This document shows, one piece after another, positions 25,004 to 33,024 of a stretch of DNA of 54,255 bases. The notes beneath the pieces are model-generated. The model did not search any database. It was not told where the DNA came from and saw only the letters and a list, made by a program, of their open reading frames with translations. Source of the DNA: Arthrobacter sp. Bi83 (lineage in GTDB: Bacteria; Actinomycetota; Actinomycetes; Actinomycetales; Micrococcaceae); contig NZ_CAKKLY010000033.1 in the NCBI RefSeq assembly GCF_918698095.1, forward strand, positions 1-54,255. The letters run 5' to 3'. Both the position numbers and the translations under genes were made by a program. Position 1 is the stretch's first letter. Every line of letters begins with the position of its first letter.

Positions 25004-26083
25004 CTACTTCACGAACTCGTTCGTGTAGGTTTCCTCCAGCTTGATGTCCTTGTTTCCGACTTCCGGATTTGCCACCTGCTGGGTCTTCAACACGGCCTGG
25101 ATGCCATTCTCGGTGAAGGCGCCGTCCTTGCTGAGCGTCTTCTTCAGGTCCTCGATCACCTTGGCATAAAGGGCCTTGTCGCCGCCGGCGAATTTCTCGG
25201 GCATCTTTGCGGCGATCTCCTCGCCGGAATGCCCGTCGATGAATTCCAGGGTCCGTTTGATGGCCTTGGCGAGCTTGCCGGCCGTCTCCTTGTTCGCGTC
25301 CAGCCAGTCGGTCTTAGCGTAGAGGCTGGAGGACGGCCACGCATCAGTCTCAAAGACTTCCTTGAGTCCGTCGGCCGTGCGGACGTCCTCCAGGATCACG
25401 GGGTCGTGGCCGATCCGCTTGGTCAGCACTGACACGTCCGGCTCGAGCATGACGGCCGCATCGACCTGGCCCTGCTCCACGGCCGCGACCGCCGATGAAC
25501 CGGCGCCGATGGCGGACACCGCCGCATCCGTCTTCTGCAACCCGTTCTTGGCGAGGAGGTACTTGATGAACATGTCCGTGGACGACCCCGGGGCCGTCAC
25601 ACCTACGTTCTTGCCCTTGAGATCGGCAAGGGTCTTGATCTTGCCTTCGTTCTTCGGTGCGACCAGCAGTGCCAGCCCGGAGGACCTGCCCATGTCCACG
25701 AACGCCTTGATCTTCTGGTTCTTGGCCTGCATCTGGATGGTGTGCTCGTAGTATCCGCTGGTCACGTTGGTGCTGCCGCCGATCATGGCCGTCAGCGCCT
25801 TCGAGCCGCCCTGCAGGTCCTGGAGCTCGACGTTCACGCCTTCCTCCTGGTAGTAACCGAGCTCCTGCGCGAGCGTCGTGGGGAGGTACGTCAGGAGCGT
25901 CTGGCCACCGATGCCGATGGTCACCTTGGAACTGCCGGCACCACCGGCCCCTGCGCTGCCAGACTGACCCGGCGGCGCCGCGGCCGGAGCGCCGCAGGCA
26001 GACAGGGCCAGCGCAACGGAGGCGATGAGGGTAAGCGGCCGGATGAGGCCCCGGCGCCTTTGCCGGTTTTCGTTCTGTGTCAT
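25004..26083 (-). CDS. ABC importer substrate-binding lipoprotein (SsuA/TauA/NMT1 type)
   Basis: 359 residues from an ATG at 26083, preceded by GAAGGGA. The lipoprotein signal peptide ends in a lipobox (ALSAC, Cys at about 32) and is followed by a Gly/Ser linker. The periplasmic-binding-type fold shows IGGQTLLTYLPTTLAQELGY and the NVGVTAPGSSTDMFIKYLL hinge. The family binds sulfonates, nitrate, thiamine precursors or aromatic acids. It lies downstream of its ATPase and permease genes, separated from the permease by a 123-base gap with an 18-bp tandem repeat. With the CoA-transferase and lyase across the promoter, a carboxylate ligand is plausible. Confidence 0.85.
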   Translation of the reverse strand: MTQNENRQRRRGLIRPLTLIASVALALSACGAPAAAPPGQSGSAGAGGAGSSKVTIGIGGQTLLTYLPTTLAQELGYYQEEGVNVELQDLQGGSKALTAMIGGSTNVTSGYYEHTIQMQAKNQKIKAFVDMGRSSGLALLVAPKNEGKIKTLADLKGKNVGVTAPGSSTDMFIKYLLAKNGLQKTDAAVSAIGAGSSAVAAVEQGQVDAAVMLEPDVSVLTKRIGHDPVILEDVRTADGLKEVFETDAWPSSSLYAKTDWLDANKETAGKLAKAIKRTLEFIDGHSGEEIAAKMPEKFAGGDKALYAKVIEDLKKTLSKDGAFTENGIQAVLKTQQVANPEVGNKDIKLEETYTNEFVK

Positions 26084-26162
26084 CGGGGGTCCCTTCAAGG
26101 CAGTGATAGTGGATTGGTTTCGGCGCCGAGACTCCGGACGCCTCTTAGCGGTTGAGGACGAT

Positions 26163-26216
26163 TGGACGGTCCAGGAGGGCTGGGCTGTCCAGGAAGACCG
26201 CACTGTCTACGAAGAC
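26163..26216. repeat. Three tandem 18-bp units in the importer operon
   Basis: Units TGGACGGTCCAGGAGGGC (26163-26180), TGGGCTGTCCAGGAAGAC (26181-26198) and CGCACTGTCTACGAAGAC (26199-26216) are degenerate copies of one another. They lie in the spacer between the permease and binding-protein genes and overlap the permease stop codon. Effect on expression unknown. Confidence 0.6.
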
Positions 26217-27052
26217 TGCACGGGGCGCCAGCGGAGCAGATGTCGCTCCAGTCGGTTGACGAGAAGGTCGATGATGAGGACCACGATCATCAGGATGAAC
26301 ATCCCGGCAAAGACGCCCTTGGTGTCGAAGACGCCCTGTGCCTGGGCGATCGCGTAGCCAACACCGGCAGACGCTCCGAGGTATTCGCCCACCACGGCGC
26401 CCGTGATGGCAAAGCCCACGCTGATGTGCAGGCTGGAGAAAATCCAGGTCAGGGCGCTGGGGATGAAAACGTGGCGGAGGAGCTGCTTCTCGGATGCCCC
26501 CAGCATCCGTGCATTGTCCACCAGCACCCGGTCAACGCTCTTGACGCCCTCAAGGGTGTTGAAGAAGACGATGAAGAACACGAGAGTGAAGCCGAACGCG
26601 ACCTTGGACCAGATTCCCAGGCCGAACCAGAGCAGGAAGATCGGGGCCAGCACCACGCGGGGGAGGGCATTGAACATCTGCAGGAACGGGTCCAGCAGAC
26701 GCTCGAGGAAACGCACACGGGCCAGGACGAAGCCGAGGAGAAGCCCTGCGGCAGCCCCCACCAGGAAGGCGAGGATGGCCTCCTGCATGGTGATCCACAG
26801 ATGCGGGAAGACGAATCCTGAGGACACCCAGGCCCAGACGGTCTGGAAGATATCCGACGGAAGCGGGAAGAAGAATTCGTCCACGATCCCGGCCCGTACG
26901 GAAAGTTCCCAGGCGCCGAGGACCGCGAGGGTGAGGAGGAGTTGCGTGCTTCGCATCGCCAGCGGGGACATCTCGGTCCTGCGGGCACGCCGGCGTGTGC
27001 CGCCGTCCAGCGCGGCCGGGAGCCCGTTTTTCTTTGATCCCACGAGAGTCAC
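26207..27052 (-). CDS. ABC importer permease (SsuC/TauC type)
   Basis: 281 residues. About six transmembrane segments follow a basic N-terminus, and the coupling EAA-type loop reads DNARMLGASEKQLLRHVFIP, which contacts the ATPase. The GTG start overlaps the ATPase stop (GTGA). It forms the membrane channel of the importer together with the ATPase at 27049 and lipoprotein at 25004. Confidence 0.87.
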   Translation of the reverse strand: MTLVGSKKNGLPAALDGGTRRRARRTEMSPLAMRSTQLLLTLAVLGAWELSVRAGIVDEFFFPLPSDIFQTVWAWVSSGFVFPHLWITMQEAILAFLVGAAAGLLLGFVLARVRFLERLLDPFLQMFNALPRVVLAPIFLLWFGLGIWSKVAFGFTLVFFIVFFNTLEGVKSVDRVLVDNARMLGASEKQLLRHVFIPSALTWIFSSLHISVGFAITGAVVGEYLGASAGVGYAIAQAQGVFDTKGVFAGMFILMIVVLIIDLLVNRLERHLLRWRPVQSS

Positions 27053-27891
27053 GCGACTTCGCCCTCTTCCGCCATTGCCGTTTCGTACGTCTTTGAGACT
27101 TCGATCTTCAACCTGCCCCAGATCTCGCGGTGCAGGGCCACGAACTGCGGGTCATCACGGATGTCGAGCAGGTCGCGGGGGCGCGGGATGTCGATTTCGT
27201 AGCTTCCCACCACGGTGCTTCCGGGACCCGCCCCGAGGATCACCACTTCATCGGAAAGGGCGATGGCTTCGTCCAGGTCGTGTGTGATGAAGACGACGGC
27301 CTTGCCAGATTCCTGCCACAGCTGAAGGAGTTCGTTCTCCATGATCTGGCGGGTCTGCACGTCGAGTGCTGAAAATGGTTCGTCCATGAGCAGGACATCC
27401 GGGTTGACGATCCAGGCCTGCGCGATGGCTGTTCGCTTGCGCATGCCGCCGCTGAGCTGGTGCGGATAGCGATCTGCGAAATTCTTGAGTCCAACCTTCT
27501 CGAGCCAGCGCCGTGCCTCCGAATGGGCTTCGGCCTTCGGCACGCCGGCCATCGTCAGGCCGAGGCTCACGTTGTCGAGCACCGTCTTCCATGGCAGGAG
27601 GGGGTCCTGCTGGAACATGTAGGAGGCGCGTCGGTTCACCCCGCTCACGGGTTCCCCAAAGCTCTTCACGTCGCCAGTGCTCGGGTTCAGCAGCCCCGCC
27701 GCCATGTTGAGGATGGTGGACTTGCCGGAACCGGTGGGACCGACAATCGAGACAAAACGGCCGGGCTCGACTTTGAGGTTGATGTCGCGGACGGCGAAGT
27801 AGGTCTCGCCCCCGGGCGTGGGGAACTGTTTGGTGCACCCGGTGAGCTCCACCGCGTACGTTGACGTGTCTGCCTGTGCAGCTGGCATCAT
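27049..27891 (-). CDS. ABC importer ATP-binding protein (SsuB/TauB type)
   Basis: 280 residues from the ATG at 27891, chosen because GGAAAGAG lies just upstream; an upstream ATG at 27954 without a clear ribosome site would add 21. Walker A GPTGSGKST, Q-loop in FQQDPLLPW, signature LSGGMRKR and Walker B VLLMDEPFSALD are intact. First gene of the importer operon, divergent from the IclR regulator; the CCACATC palindromes at 28011 lie in the shared promoter. Confidence 0.9.
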   Translation of the reverse strand: MMPAAQADTSTYAVELTGCTKQFPTPGGETYFAVRDINLKVEPGRFVSIVGPTGSGKSTILNMAAGLLNPSTGDVKSFGEPVSGVNRRASYMFQQDPLLPWKTVLDNVSLGLTMAGVPKAEAHSEARRWLEKVGLKNFADRYPHQLSGGMRKRTAIAQAWIVNPDVLLMDEPFSALDVQTRQIMENELLQLWQESGKAVVFITHDLDEAIALSDEVVILGAGPGSTVVGSYEIDIPRPRDLLDIRDDPQFVALHREIWGRLKIEVSKTYETAMAEEGEVA

Positions 27892-28010
27892 TGCACTCTT
27901 TCCGGCCGGGGGTGGCCGATTGTTATCGCTGCTGTTTCTTACTCGGTCGGACATTTTGTGCGTCGACTCCAGCCCCGCCGCGTCGGCTCTGACGAGTTGG
28001 GACTAGATTG

Positions 28011-28040
28011 CCACATCGTGGGTTCACCATCATGATGTGG
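28011..28040. promoter_or_regulatory. IclR-type operator candidate between importer operon and IclR gene
   Basis: CCACATC (28011-28017) and GATGTGG (28034-28040) form a perfect inverted repeat. The left half is part of CCACATCGTGG, which is also found exactly at 28929. The right half read on the other strand is TCCACATCATGAT. The site lies 120 bases from the importer start and 108 from the IclR start. Confidence 0.6.
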
Positions 28041-28147
28041 ACCTGATGCTAGCAGTAACCCGAGTCACACTCAACGGCCGGCGGGAGTTTGATGGCCAAG
28101 CGGACCAATGGGCCGGCGCCTGAACCGCGGGCTCATACACTTTGTCC

Positions 28148-28945
28148 ATGAGCCCCAACGAATCATCGGCGACGCCTTTGCTGGTACTCCGGAAGATCAC
28201 GTCCATCCTGGACGCTTTTTCCCTCGCCCAGCCAGAGCTGTCCTTGGCCGAGATCCGGGCCGCGACCGGCGTGCCCCACTCAACCGTCCAGCGCCTCGTG
28301 GCGAACATGGTCCAGGAGGGCATCCTGGACCGGCACGGGGACAGATTCCGCGTGGGGGTCCGGATGGCCCACTGGGCCGCCCCGGCCACCCAAGGTCTGG
28401 ACTTCCTTGAACTGCTGACGCCCGTGCTGCGGAGATTGCGTGATGAGCTCGGTGAGACTGCCTGCGTTTTCCGGGAGTCGCAGGGAAAGCGGGTATGCAT
28501 AGCGCTGGCGGAGACGCGGCGAATGCTCAGGAGAGTGGTGCAGGTGGGCGAAATCATGCCGCTGCACGTGGGTGCCGCAGGGCGCGTCCTCCTGGCGTGG
28601 AACCCGGACGTGGCCGATCAGGTCTACCGCTCCGGGCTCCGCTCGCTGACGGACCAGACCATCACTGACGCCGCAAACCTCGAGGCCGCCGTCGCCAGGA
28701 CCAAGGCTGACGGGTTCGCCATCACCACCGGCGAGCGCGTCTCTGGCGCGAGCGGAATCTCGGCCCCGATCTTTGGGCCACAGGCCGAACTGTATGGGGC
28801 GCTCACTGTCATGGGTCCCGCCATGAGAATGCCGTACGACGTCTGCGCCTCCTGGGTTGAGCCCGTTCTTGCCGCGGCGGAAGAGTCAACGCGGGTTATC
28901 GGGGGAACAATTCCACAGGAGGGGCTATCCACATCGTGGATTTAG
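28148..28945 (+). CDS. IclR-family transcriptional regulator of the importer / CoA-transferase locus
   Basis: 265 residues from an ATG at 28148. The winged-helix N-terminus (ILDAFSLAQPELSLAEIRAA and VPHSTVQRLVANMVQEGIL) precedes an IclR effector domain with VGEIMPLHVGAAGRVLLAW and GERVSGASGISAPIFG. It lies between the divergent importer operon and the co-oriented CoA-transferase gene. Copies of CCACATCGTGG in both control regions make it their likely regulator. The second operator (28928) overlaps its own 3' end. Confidence 0.87.
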   Translation: MSPNESSATPLLVLRKITSILDAFSLAQPELSLAEIRAATGVPHSTVQRLVANMVQEGILDRHGDRFRVGVRMAHWAAPATQGLDFLELLTPVLRRLRDELGETACVFRESQGKRVCIALAETRRMLRRVVQVGEIMPLHVGAAGRVLLAWNPDVADQVYRSGLRSLTDQTITDAANLEAAVARTKADGFAITTGERVSGASGISAPIFGPQAELYGALTVMGPAMRMPYDVCASWVEPVLAAAEESTRVIGGTIPQEGLSTSWI

Positions 28946-28956
28946 GTCCACAATAT
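28928..28956. promoter_or_regulatory. IclR-type operator candidate upstream of the CoA-transferase gene
   Basis: TCCACATCGTGGA (28928-28940) is a perfect palindrome with a three-base centre and repeats the 11 bases seen at 28011. A second half-site-like copy, GGTCCACAATATGA, follows at 28945 and matches the opposite strand of the first operator in 12 of 14 positions. It lies across the stop codon of the IclR gene, 122 bases before the CoA-transferase start. Confidence 0.6.
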
Positions 28957-29062
28957 GAAATAGTCTGGCGCCCGAGGAGAACTGCTCAATAGGCTCCCTG
29001 CTAACCGAATCTGTGACGCCTGCCACGGATTTTTGCCGGCGCCGGCAGAACAGGAGTCCCCA

Positions 29063-30334
29063 ATGGTGAACGCTTCCGAGACCGGCACGCGAGGCGACGA
29101 GCCCCGCACTGCCACCGAGCCCGCCATGCGGCACGCCCCCGGGCCCTTGGCCGGCGTGCGTGTCCTTGAACTCGGGTCCCTGATTGCGGGTCCCTTCGCA
29201 GGCCGTCAACTTGCCGACTTCGGTGCGGAAGTCATCAAGATCGAATCGCCCGACAGGCCGGACCCGATGCGGGAATGGGGCAGGGCCCGGGTTCATGGGC
29301 ACACGCTCTGGTGGTCCGTGCAGTCCCGCGGGAAGAAGTGCGTGACGCTCGATTTGAAATCGCCGCGCGGACGCGAGCTTTTCCTGGAACTCTGCCAGGA
29401 AGCTGACGTGATCCTCGAGAACTTCCGTCCCGGCACGCTTGAGAAGCTGGGCCTTGCCCCCGAGGAACTCTGGAAGGTAAATCCCGGGCTCATCATTGCC
29501 AGGGTGTCCGGCTACGGCCAGACGGGACCGGATGCGCAAAAGCCAGGGTACGCCTCCGTGGCCGAGGCCCGGGGAGGGCTGCGTTACCTCAACGGCTATC
29601 CGGACCAGGCACCTCCCCGCACCGGCATCTCGCTCGGGGACAGCCTGGCGTCGCTCTATGCCCTGCAGGGCATTTTGCTGGCCCTGTACTGGCGGGACGC
29701 GCGGGGAGGAACGGGCCAGGTGGTGGACGTGTCCCTCGTGGAAGCATGCTTTTCACTCCTGGAAAGCGCCGTGCCCGATTACGCGGCAACCGGCGTCGTC
29801 CCGGGACCAAGCGGCTCGGGACTGAAGGGGATCGCGCCGTCGAACATCTTCCGTTCCAGTGACGGCAAGTGGGTGGTGATTGCCGCAAACCAGGACTCGG
29901 TCTTCGTGCGGCTTGCTGCCGCCATGGGACGCCCCGAACTGACGTCCGACCCGCGCTACAGCAACCACGCGGCGCGGGGCGCGCACCAGGAAGAGCTGGA
30001 ATCCCTGATTGCCGAATGGGCGGCCGGCTATAGCCATGACGGGCTGACCTCGCTCCTGGACCGGCACTCCGTACCGAACAGCCCGGTCAGCAGCATCGAG
30101 GACATCTTCGAGGATCCCCAGCTTCGCGCCAGGGGAATGCTGGTGGACGTGCCGGACGAACAGCTAGGTACCGTGGTCCAGCCCGGGATCATTCCCAGGC
30201 TGACGCGGAGCACGGGGCAGATCGGCTGGAGCGGCCCGCTGACGCCGGGCTCCCACAACCGGGACATCTACGAGGGGCTCCTCGGGCTCTCCGACAAGGA
30301 ACTGCAGGACGCCAAAGACGAAGGTGCCATCTGA
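29063..30334 (+). CDS. Class III (CaiB/BaiF family) CoA-transferase
   Basis: 423 residues from an ATG preceded by AGGAG. Family markers: GVRVLELGSLIAGPFAGRQL, FGAEVIKIE, a YGQTGP segment, and ISLGDSLAS with the catalytic Asp at about 193 that forms the acyl-anhydride. These enzymes move CoA between carboxylic acids as interlocked dimers. The next gene, an HMG-CoA lyase, overlaps by one base, so the natural substrate is probably a 3-hydroxy-3-methyl dicarboxylate activated for cleavage. The human relative SUGCT accepts glutarate, HMG and itaconate, which fits. Confidence 0.87.
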   Translation: MVNASETGTRGDEPRTATEPAMRHAPGPLAGVRVLELGSLIAGPFAGRQLADFGAEVIKIESPDRPDPMREWGRARVHGHTLWWSVQSRGKKCVTLDLKSPRGRELFLELCQEADVILENFRPGTLEKLGLAPEELWKVNPGLIIARVSGYGQTGPDAQKPGYASVAEARGGLRYLNGYPDQAPPRTGISLGDSLASLYALQGILLALYWRDARGGTGQVVDVSLVEACFSLLESAVPDYAATGVVPGPSGSGLKGIAPSNIFRSSDGKWVVIAANQDSVFVRLAAAMGRPELTSDPRYSNHAARGAHQEELESLIAEWAAGYSHDGLTSLLDRHSVPNSPVSSIEDIFEDPQLRARGMLVDVPDEQLGTVVQPGIIPRLTRSTGQIGWSGPLTPGSHNRDIYEGLLGLSDKELQDAKDEGAI

Positions 30335-31251
30335 TGAACGATGTACAGGCCGCACGGGACGTTTCCATTGTGGACGTCAGTCCCCGGGACGGACTTCAGA
30401 ACGAGAAGGTGCCCGTCAGCACCGACGACAAGCTGCGGCTCATCAACGAGCTCATCTCCCTGGGTGCCCGCCGGATTGAGGCCGTCAGCTTCGTAAACCC
30501 AAGGAAAGTCCCGCAGATGGCGGACGCGGATGCGGTCATGGCGGGGGTGCCCCGCGATACCGGTGCAAGCTTCATCGGGCTGGTCCTGAACACCAGGGGT
30601 GCCGTCCGTGCCGTTGACGCGGGCGTGGACGAGATGAACTACGTACTGCCGGTGACGGACGCCTTCGCCGCCGCAAACCAGAACACCACCGTGGCCGCGG
30701 CCCTCGACTCCCTGGAGGAAGTATCCTCGATCGCTGCCGCGGCTTCGATTCCGCTCACAGTGACGGCCGCCGTCGCATTTGGCTGCCCCTACCAGGGCGA
30801 CGTGTCCCAGGAGCAGACCCTCTCGGTGGTCCGCAGCGCACTGCAGCGCGCGATGCTGGCTGAGGTTGCGCTCGCAGACACCATTGGCTGCGCCGTCCCG
30901 TGGCAGGTCGGCGAGGTGTTTGCCGGGCTGCGCTCGGAAACCGACGTGCGGCTGCGGGCGCATCTGCACGAGACGCGCCACACCGCCCTGGCCAATACGT
31001 ACGCGGCCATGGCGGCCGGCGTCGGGGTGTTCGACAGCGCGGTAGGAGGCCTGGGCGGCTGCCCCTTTGCCCCCGGTGCCGCCGGCAACGTCTCCACGGA
31101 GGACTTGGCGTGGATGCTGGGGCGTGCCGGGTTCGAAACGTCCATTGATCCGGTGCGCGCCACGGAACTCGGCCGCTGGATCTGCGCCAAAGTGGGGACG
31201 GCGCCACGCTCCGGGCTAGCGGGCGCGGGGGTCTTTCCGAAGGCTGCCTGA
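30334..31251 (+). CDS. Hydroxymethylglutaryl-CoA lyase (HMGL-like)
   Basis: 305 residues. The metal and catalytic residues are in place: RDGLQNE (Arg18, Asp19), HLHETR (His210, His212) and GGLGGCPFAPGAAGN (Cys243). The 31-residue distance from the second His to the Cys equals that in human HMGCL (His235 to Cys266). It should cleave HMG-CoA to acetyl-CoA and acetoacetate, or a related 3-hydroxy-acyl-CoA. Its ATG overlaps the CoA-transferase stop by one base. No leucine-degradation genes are nearby, which argues for use of an imported acid over leucine breakdown. Confidence 0.87.
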   Translation: MNDVQAARDVSIVDVSPRDGLQNEKVPVSTDDKLRLINELISLGARRIEAVSFVNPRKVPQMADADAVMAGVPRDTGASFIGLVLNTRGAVRAVDAGVDEMNYVLPVTDAFAAANQNTTVAAALDSLEEVSSIAAAASIPLTVTAAVAFGCPYQGDVSQEQTLSVVRSALQRAMLAEVALADTIGCAVPWQVGEVFAGLRSETDVRLRAHLHETRHTALANTYAAMAAGVGVFDSAVGGLGGCPFAPGAAGNVSTEDLAWMLGRAGFETSIDPVRATELGRWICAKVGTAPRSGLAGAGVFPKAA

Positions 31252-31272
31252 GCCCGCTAATCAGCAGGTCTG

Positions 31273-31467
31273 CTAATCTGCCGGTGCGCCGGACTGCCGG
31301 ATGTAGTCCTCCACGATCGATTCCGGGATGCGGTAGGACTTCCCGAAGCGGACGGAGGCCAGCGTCCGGGACTTGACCAGCCGGTAGACGGTCATCTTCG
31401 ACACCCGCATCGCCGCGGCGACTTCTGCGATGGTCAGGTAGGCGGTGGGTAAGTTTGCAATGGACAT
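31273..31467 (-). CDS. Small excisionase-like helix-turn-helix protein (BldC/Rv0500A-like)
   Basis: 64 residues, nearly all a MerR-like winged helix: YLTIAEVAAAMRVSKMTVYR and then VRFGKSYRIPESIVEDYI. The YRIP segment and LTIAEVA opening resemble the short Rv0500A/BldC-type DNA-binding proteins that are conserved in actinobacteria, not phage excisionases, and no integrase is present. It starts after AAAGGAGT and is the second of two small genes (after 31764). It converges with the HMG-CoA lyase gene. Confidence 0.75.
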   Translation of the reverse strand: MSIANLPTAYLTIAEVAAAMRVSKMTVYRLVKSRTLASVRFGKSYRIPESIVEDYIRQSGAPAD

Positions 31468-31509
31468 GGAAAACGCACTCCTTTGTAGGGCCGGACGGGA
31501 CGCTGTCGG

Positions 31510-31764
31510 CTACTCCGGCCGCCTCAGCTGCCGGTAATCGTAGAAGTACACGCGCCCGGAGGACCTCAACCCCACGGAATTGCCGTTCCTCAGCTCCACG
31601 ATGCCTTCCCGCCGGCCGTTGAATGGGTCATCGCCCACCACTGCGTCGCCGATCTTGTAGGGGATGGCCGCCGTCCGTGCGCGGCTCAGTGTTTTACTCA
31701 GGAAACCGGACAGCCGTCCGGCTCGGATGGAGGTAGCCGGGGCTTCGGCGGTGAACTGGGTCAT
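31510..31764 (-). CDS. Small conserved-style protein of unknown function
   Basis: 84 residues from the ATG at 31764, chosen for AAGGAGT eight bases upstream. The C-terminal 45 residues (KIGDAVVGDDPFNGRREGIV and GLRSSGRVYFYDYRQL) read as a small beta-barrel, SH3-like. I do not recognise a named family. It lies 42 bases upstream of the helix-turn-helix gene and is probably cotranscribed with it. Confidence 0.6.
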   Translation of the reverse strand: MTQFTAEAPATSIRAGRLSGFLSKTLSRARTAAIPYKIGDAVVGDDPFNGRREGIVELRNGNSVGLRSSGRVYFYDYRQLRRPE

Positions 31765-32005
31765 CGGAACCACTCCTTCGCAGTGTGACCATTCGTCGAT
31801 TCACTGGCGGTGCGGATCCGGTAGCGATTGTCGGAGAGTTCTCCAAGCCGGGGTGCACCGTGGGAACAACACTAGACAGCGCACCCAAGAGGCACACGAG
31901 TAGCAACTACCCCAATTTTCCCAGCGGTAACACTTGGTCTCATGGGTACTACCTGCCTGTGGAGGCAATTGCGCCGGAACGGCGTGGGATGCTCCGCTGA
32001 GCGCC

Positions 32006-32093
32006 GTCTGGCATTCCAGACACCTTGGCGCCTCAGCCTGATACCTATAACCGGCGGAAGGTGCACGATTAAGTACGGTATCCCGGACTCGAC
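32006..32093. promoter_or_regulatory. hut-type operators upstream of the IclR regulator
   Basis: GTCTGGCATTCCAGAC (32006-32021) is a perfect palindrome with a four-base centre. It matches the sites upstream of hutU (34896) and hutG (42775). A weaker copy, GTACGGTATCCCGGAC, follows near 32076. Both are within 120 bases of the regulator start, as expected for autoregulation. The rest of the 31765-32124 gap shows no gene that I can support. Confidence 0.55.
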
Positions 32094-32124
32094 TTCATTC
32101 CGGAACCTGAACGACGGAGGAAAA

Positions 32125-32958
32125 ATGACAGCGGTCGTACCCCTGCAAAGGGAAGCAGCGGCTCCGGTAAAGGCGGCGAAGGCGGCGTCGAAAGTCCCGG
32201 CGGCAGAAAATACGCTTCGCATTCTCAAACTGCTGGCCTCCAAACGCGGGCCGATGGCGGCGTCGAACATTGCCACCGCCCTGGGACTGCCGCGTTCCAG
32301 CGTCTATCACCTCCTCGGCGTGATGGAGGCGAACGGCTTCGTCCTGCACCTCCACGAGGAGCAGCGCTACGGCCTCGGCATCAGCGCCTTCGAGCTCAGT
32401 TCCGCGTATTCGCGGCAGGAACCGCTGTCCCGGTTGGGGCGGCCGGTGCTGGCCTCGCTCGTGGACGCGATCGGCGAAAGCGCGCACCTCGCGGTCCTGC
32501 ACGGGCGCGACGTCCTGTACATCGTGGAGGAGCGGGCCAAGAACCGGCCGTCGCTGGTGACCGACGTCGGCGTCCGGCTTCCGAGCCATCTCACCGCCAG
32601 CGGCCGTGCCATCCTTGCTGCGCTGCCGAAGTCCCAGGTGCGGGCGCTCTATCCGAACGCTGCCGCGTTCAGCGCCCGGCACGAGGTGGAGGGCGCCATC
32701 ATGAAATACTCGGCGCTGTCCTCGCATCTTGACCAGGTCCGCCAGCGCGGTTATGCCACGGAACATGGTGAAGTCACGCCGGGCTTCGGCTCCATCGCCG
32801 CCGCCGTCACGGATCACCTGGGATGGCCGACGGCGGCAGTCGCCGTCACGTTCCTCGAGGACAAACTGCCGGCGGACCAGTGGCCGGCGCTCGCCGCCCG
32901 GGTGCAGAGGGTGGCCAACGAGCTGTCGGTCCGGATCCACGGCCGCCCGGCGCAGTAG
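32125..32958 (+). CDS. IclR-family regulator, probable controller of histidine utilisation
   Basis: 277 residues from the ATG at 32125, which follows GGAGGAAAA. After a 20-residue Ala-rich lead comes the winged helix (LRILKLLASKRGPMAASNIA, LPRSSVYHLLGVMEANGFVL) and an IclR effector domain with GRDVLYIVEERAKNRP, LPSHLTASGRAILAAL and EVTPGFGSIAAAV. It converges with the permease gene and is close to hutU and hutH. The shared palindromes upstream of this gene, hutU and hutG make it the likely Hut regulator; urocanate or histidine is a plausible effector. Confidence 0.85.
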   Translation: MTAVVPLQREAAAPVKAAKAASKVPAAENTLRILKLLASKRGPMAASNIATALGLPRSSVYHLLGVMEANGFVLHLHEEQRYGLGISAFELSSAYSRQEPLSRLGRPVLASLVDAIGESAHLAVLHGRDVLYIVEERAKNRPSLVTDVGVRLPSHLTASGRAILAALPKSQVRALYPNAAAFSARHEVEGAIMKYSALSSHLDQVRQRGYATEHGEVTPGFGSIAAAVTDHLGWPTAAVAVTFLEDKLPADQWPALAARVQRVANELSVRIHGRPAQ

Positions 32959-32997
32959 TCCGGCGCCGGGCGGGCGGCGGCCGGGCGCCTGTGCGTT

Positions 32998-33024
32998 GCC
33001 CGGCGGAACGTTTTACCGCCGGGC
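32998..33024. terminator. Hairpin between the IclR and permease genes
   Basis: GCCCGGCGG (32998-33006) and CCGCCGGGC (33016-33024) are perfect arms around AACGTTTTA. It overlaps the last codons and stop of the permease and follows the regulator by 40 bases, so it can end both convergent transcripts. Confidence 0.65.

Noticed and set aside
26163..26216. CRISPR array
   Set aside because: Units are 18 bases, directly adjacent and degenerate, with no spacers and no cas genes.
31273..31467. Phage excisionase
   Set aside because: No integrase, attachment site or other phage gene is near, and the sequence resembles short actinobacterial BldC-type regulators.
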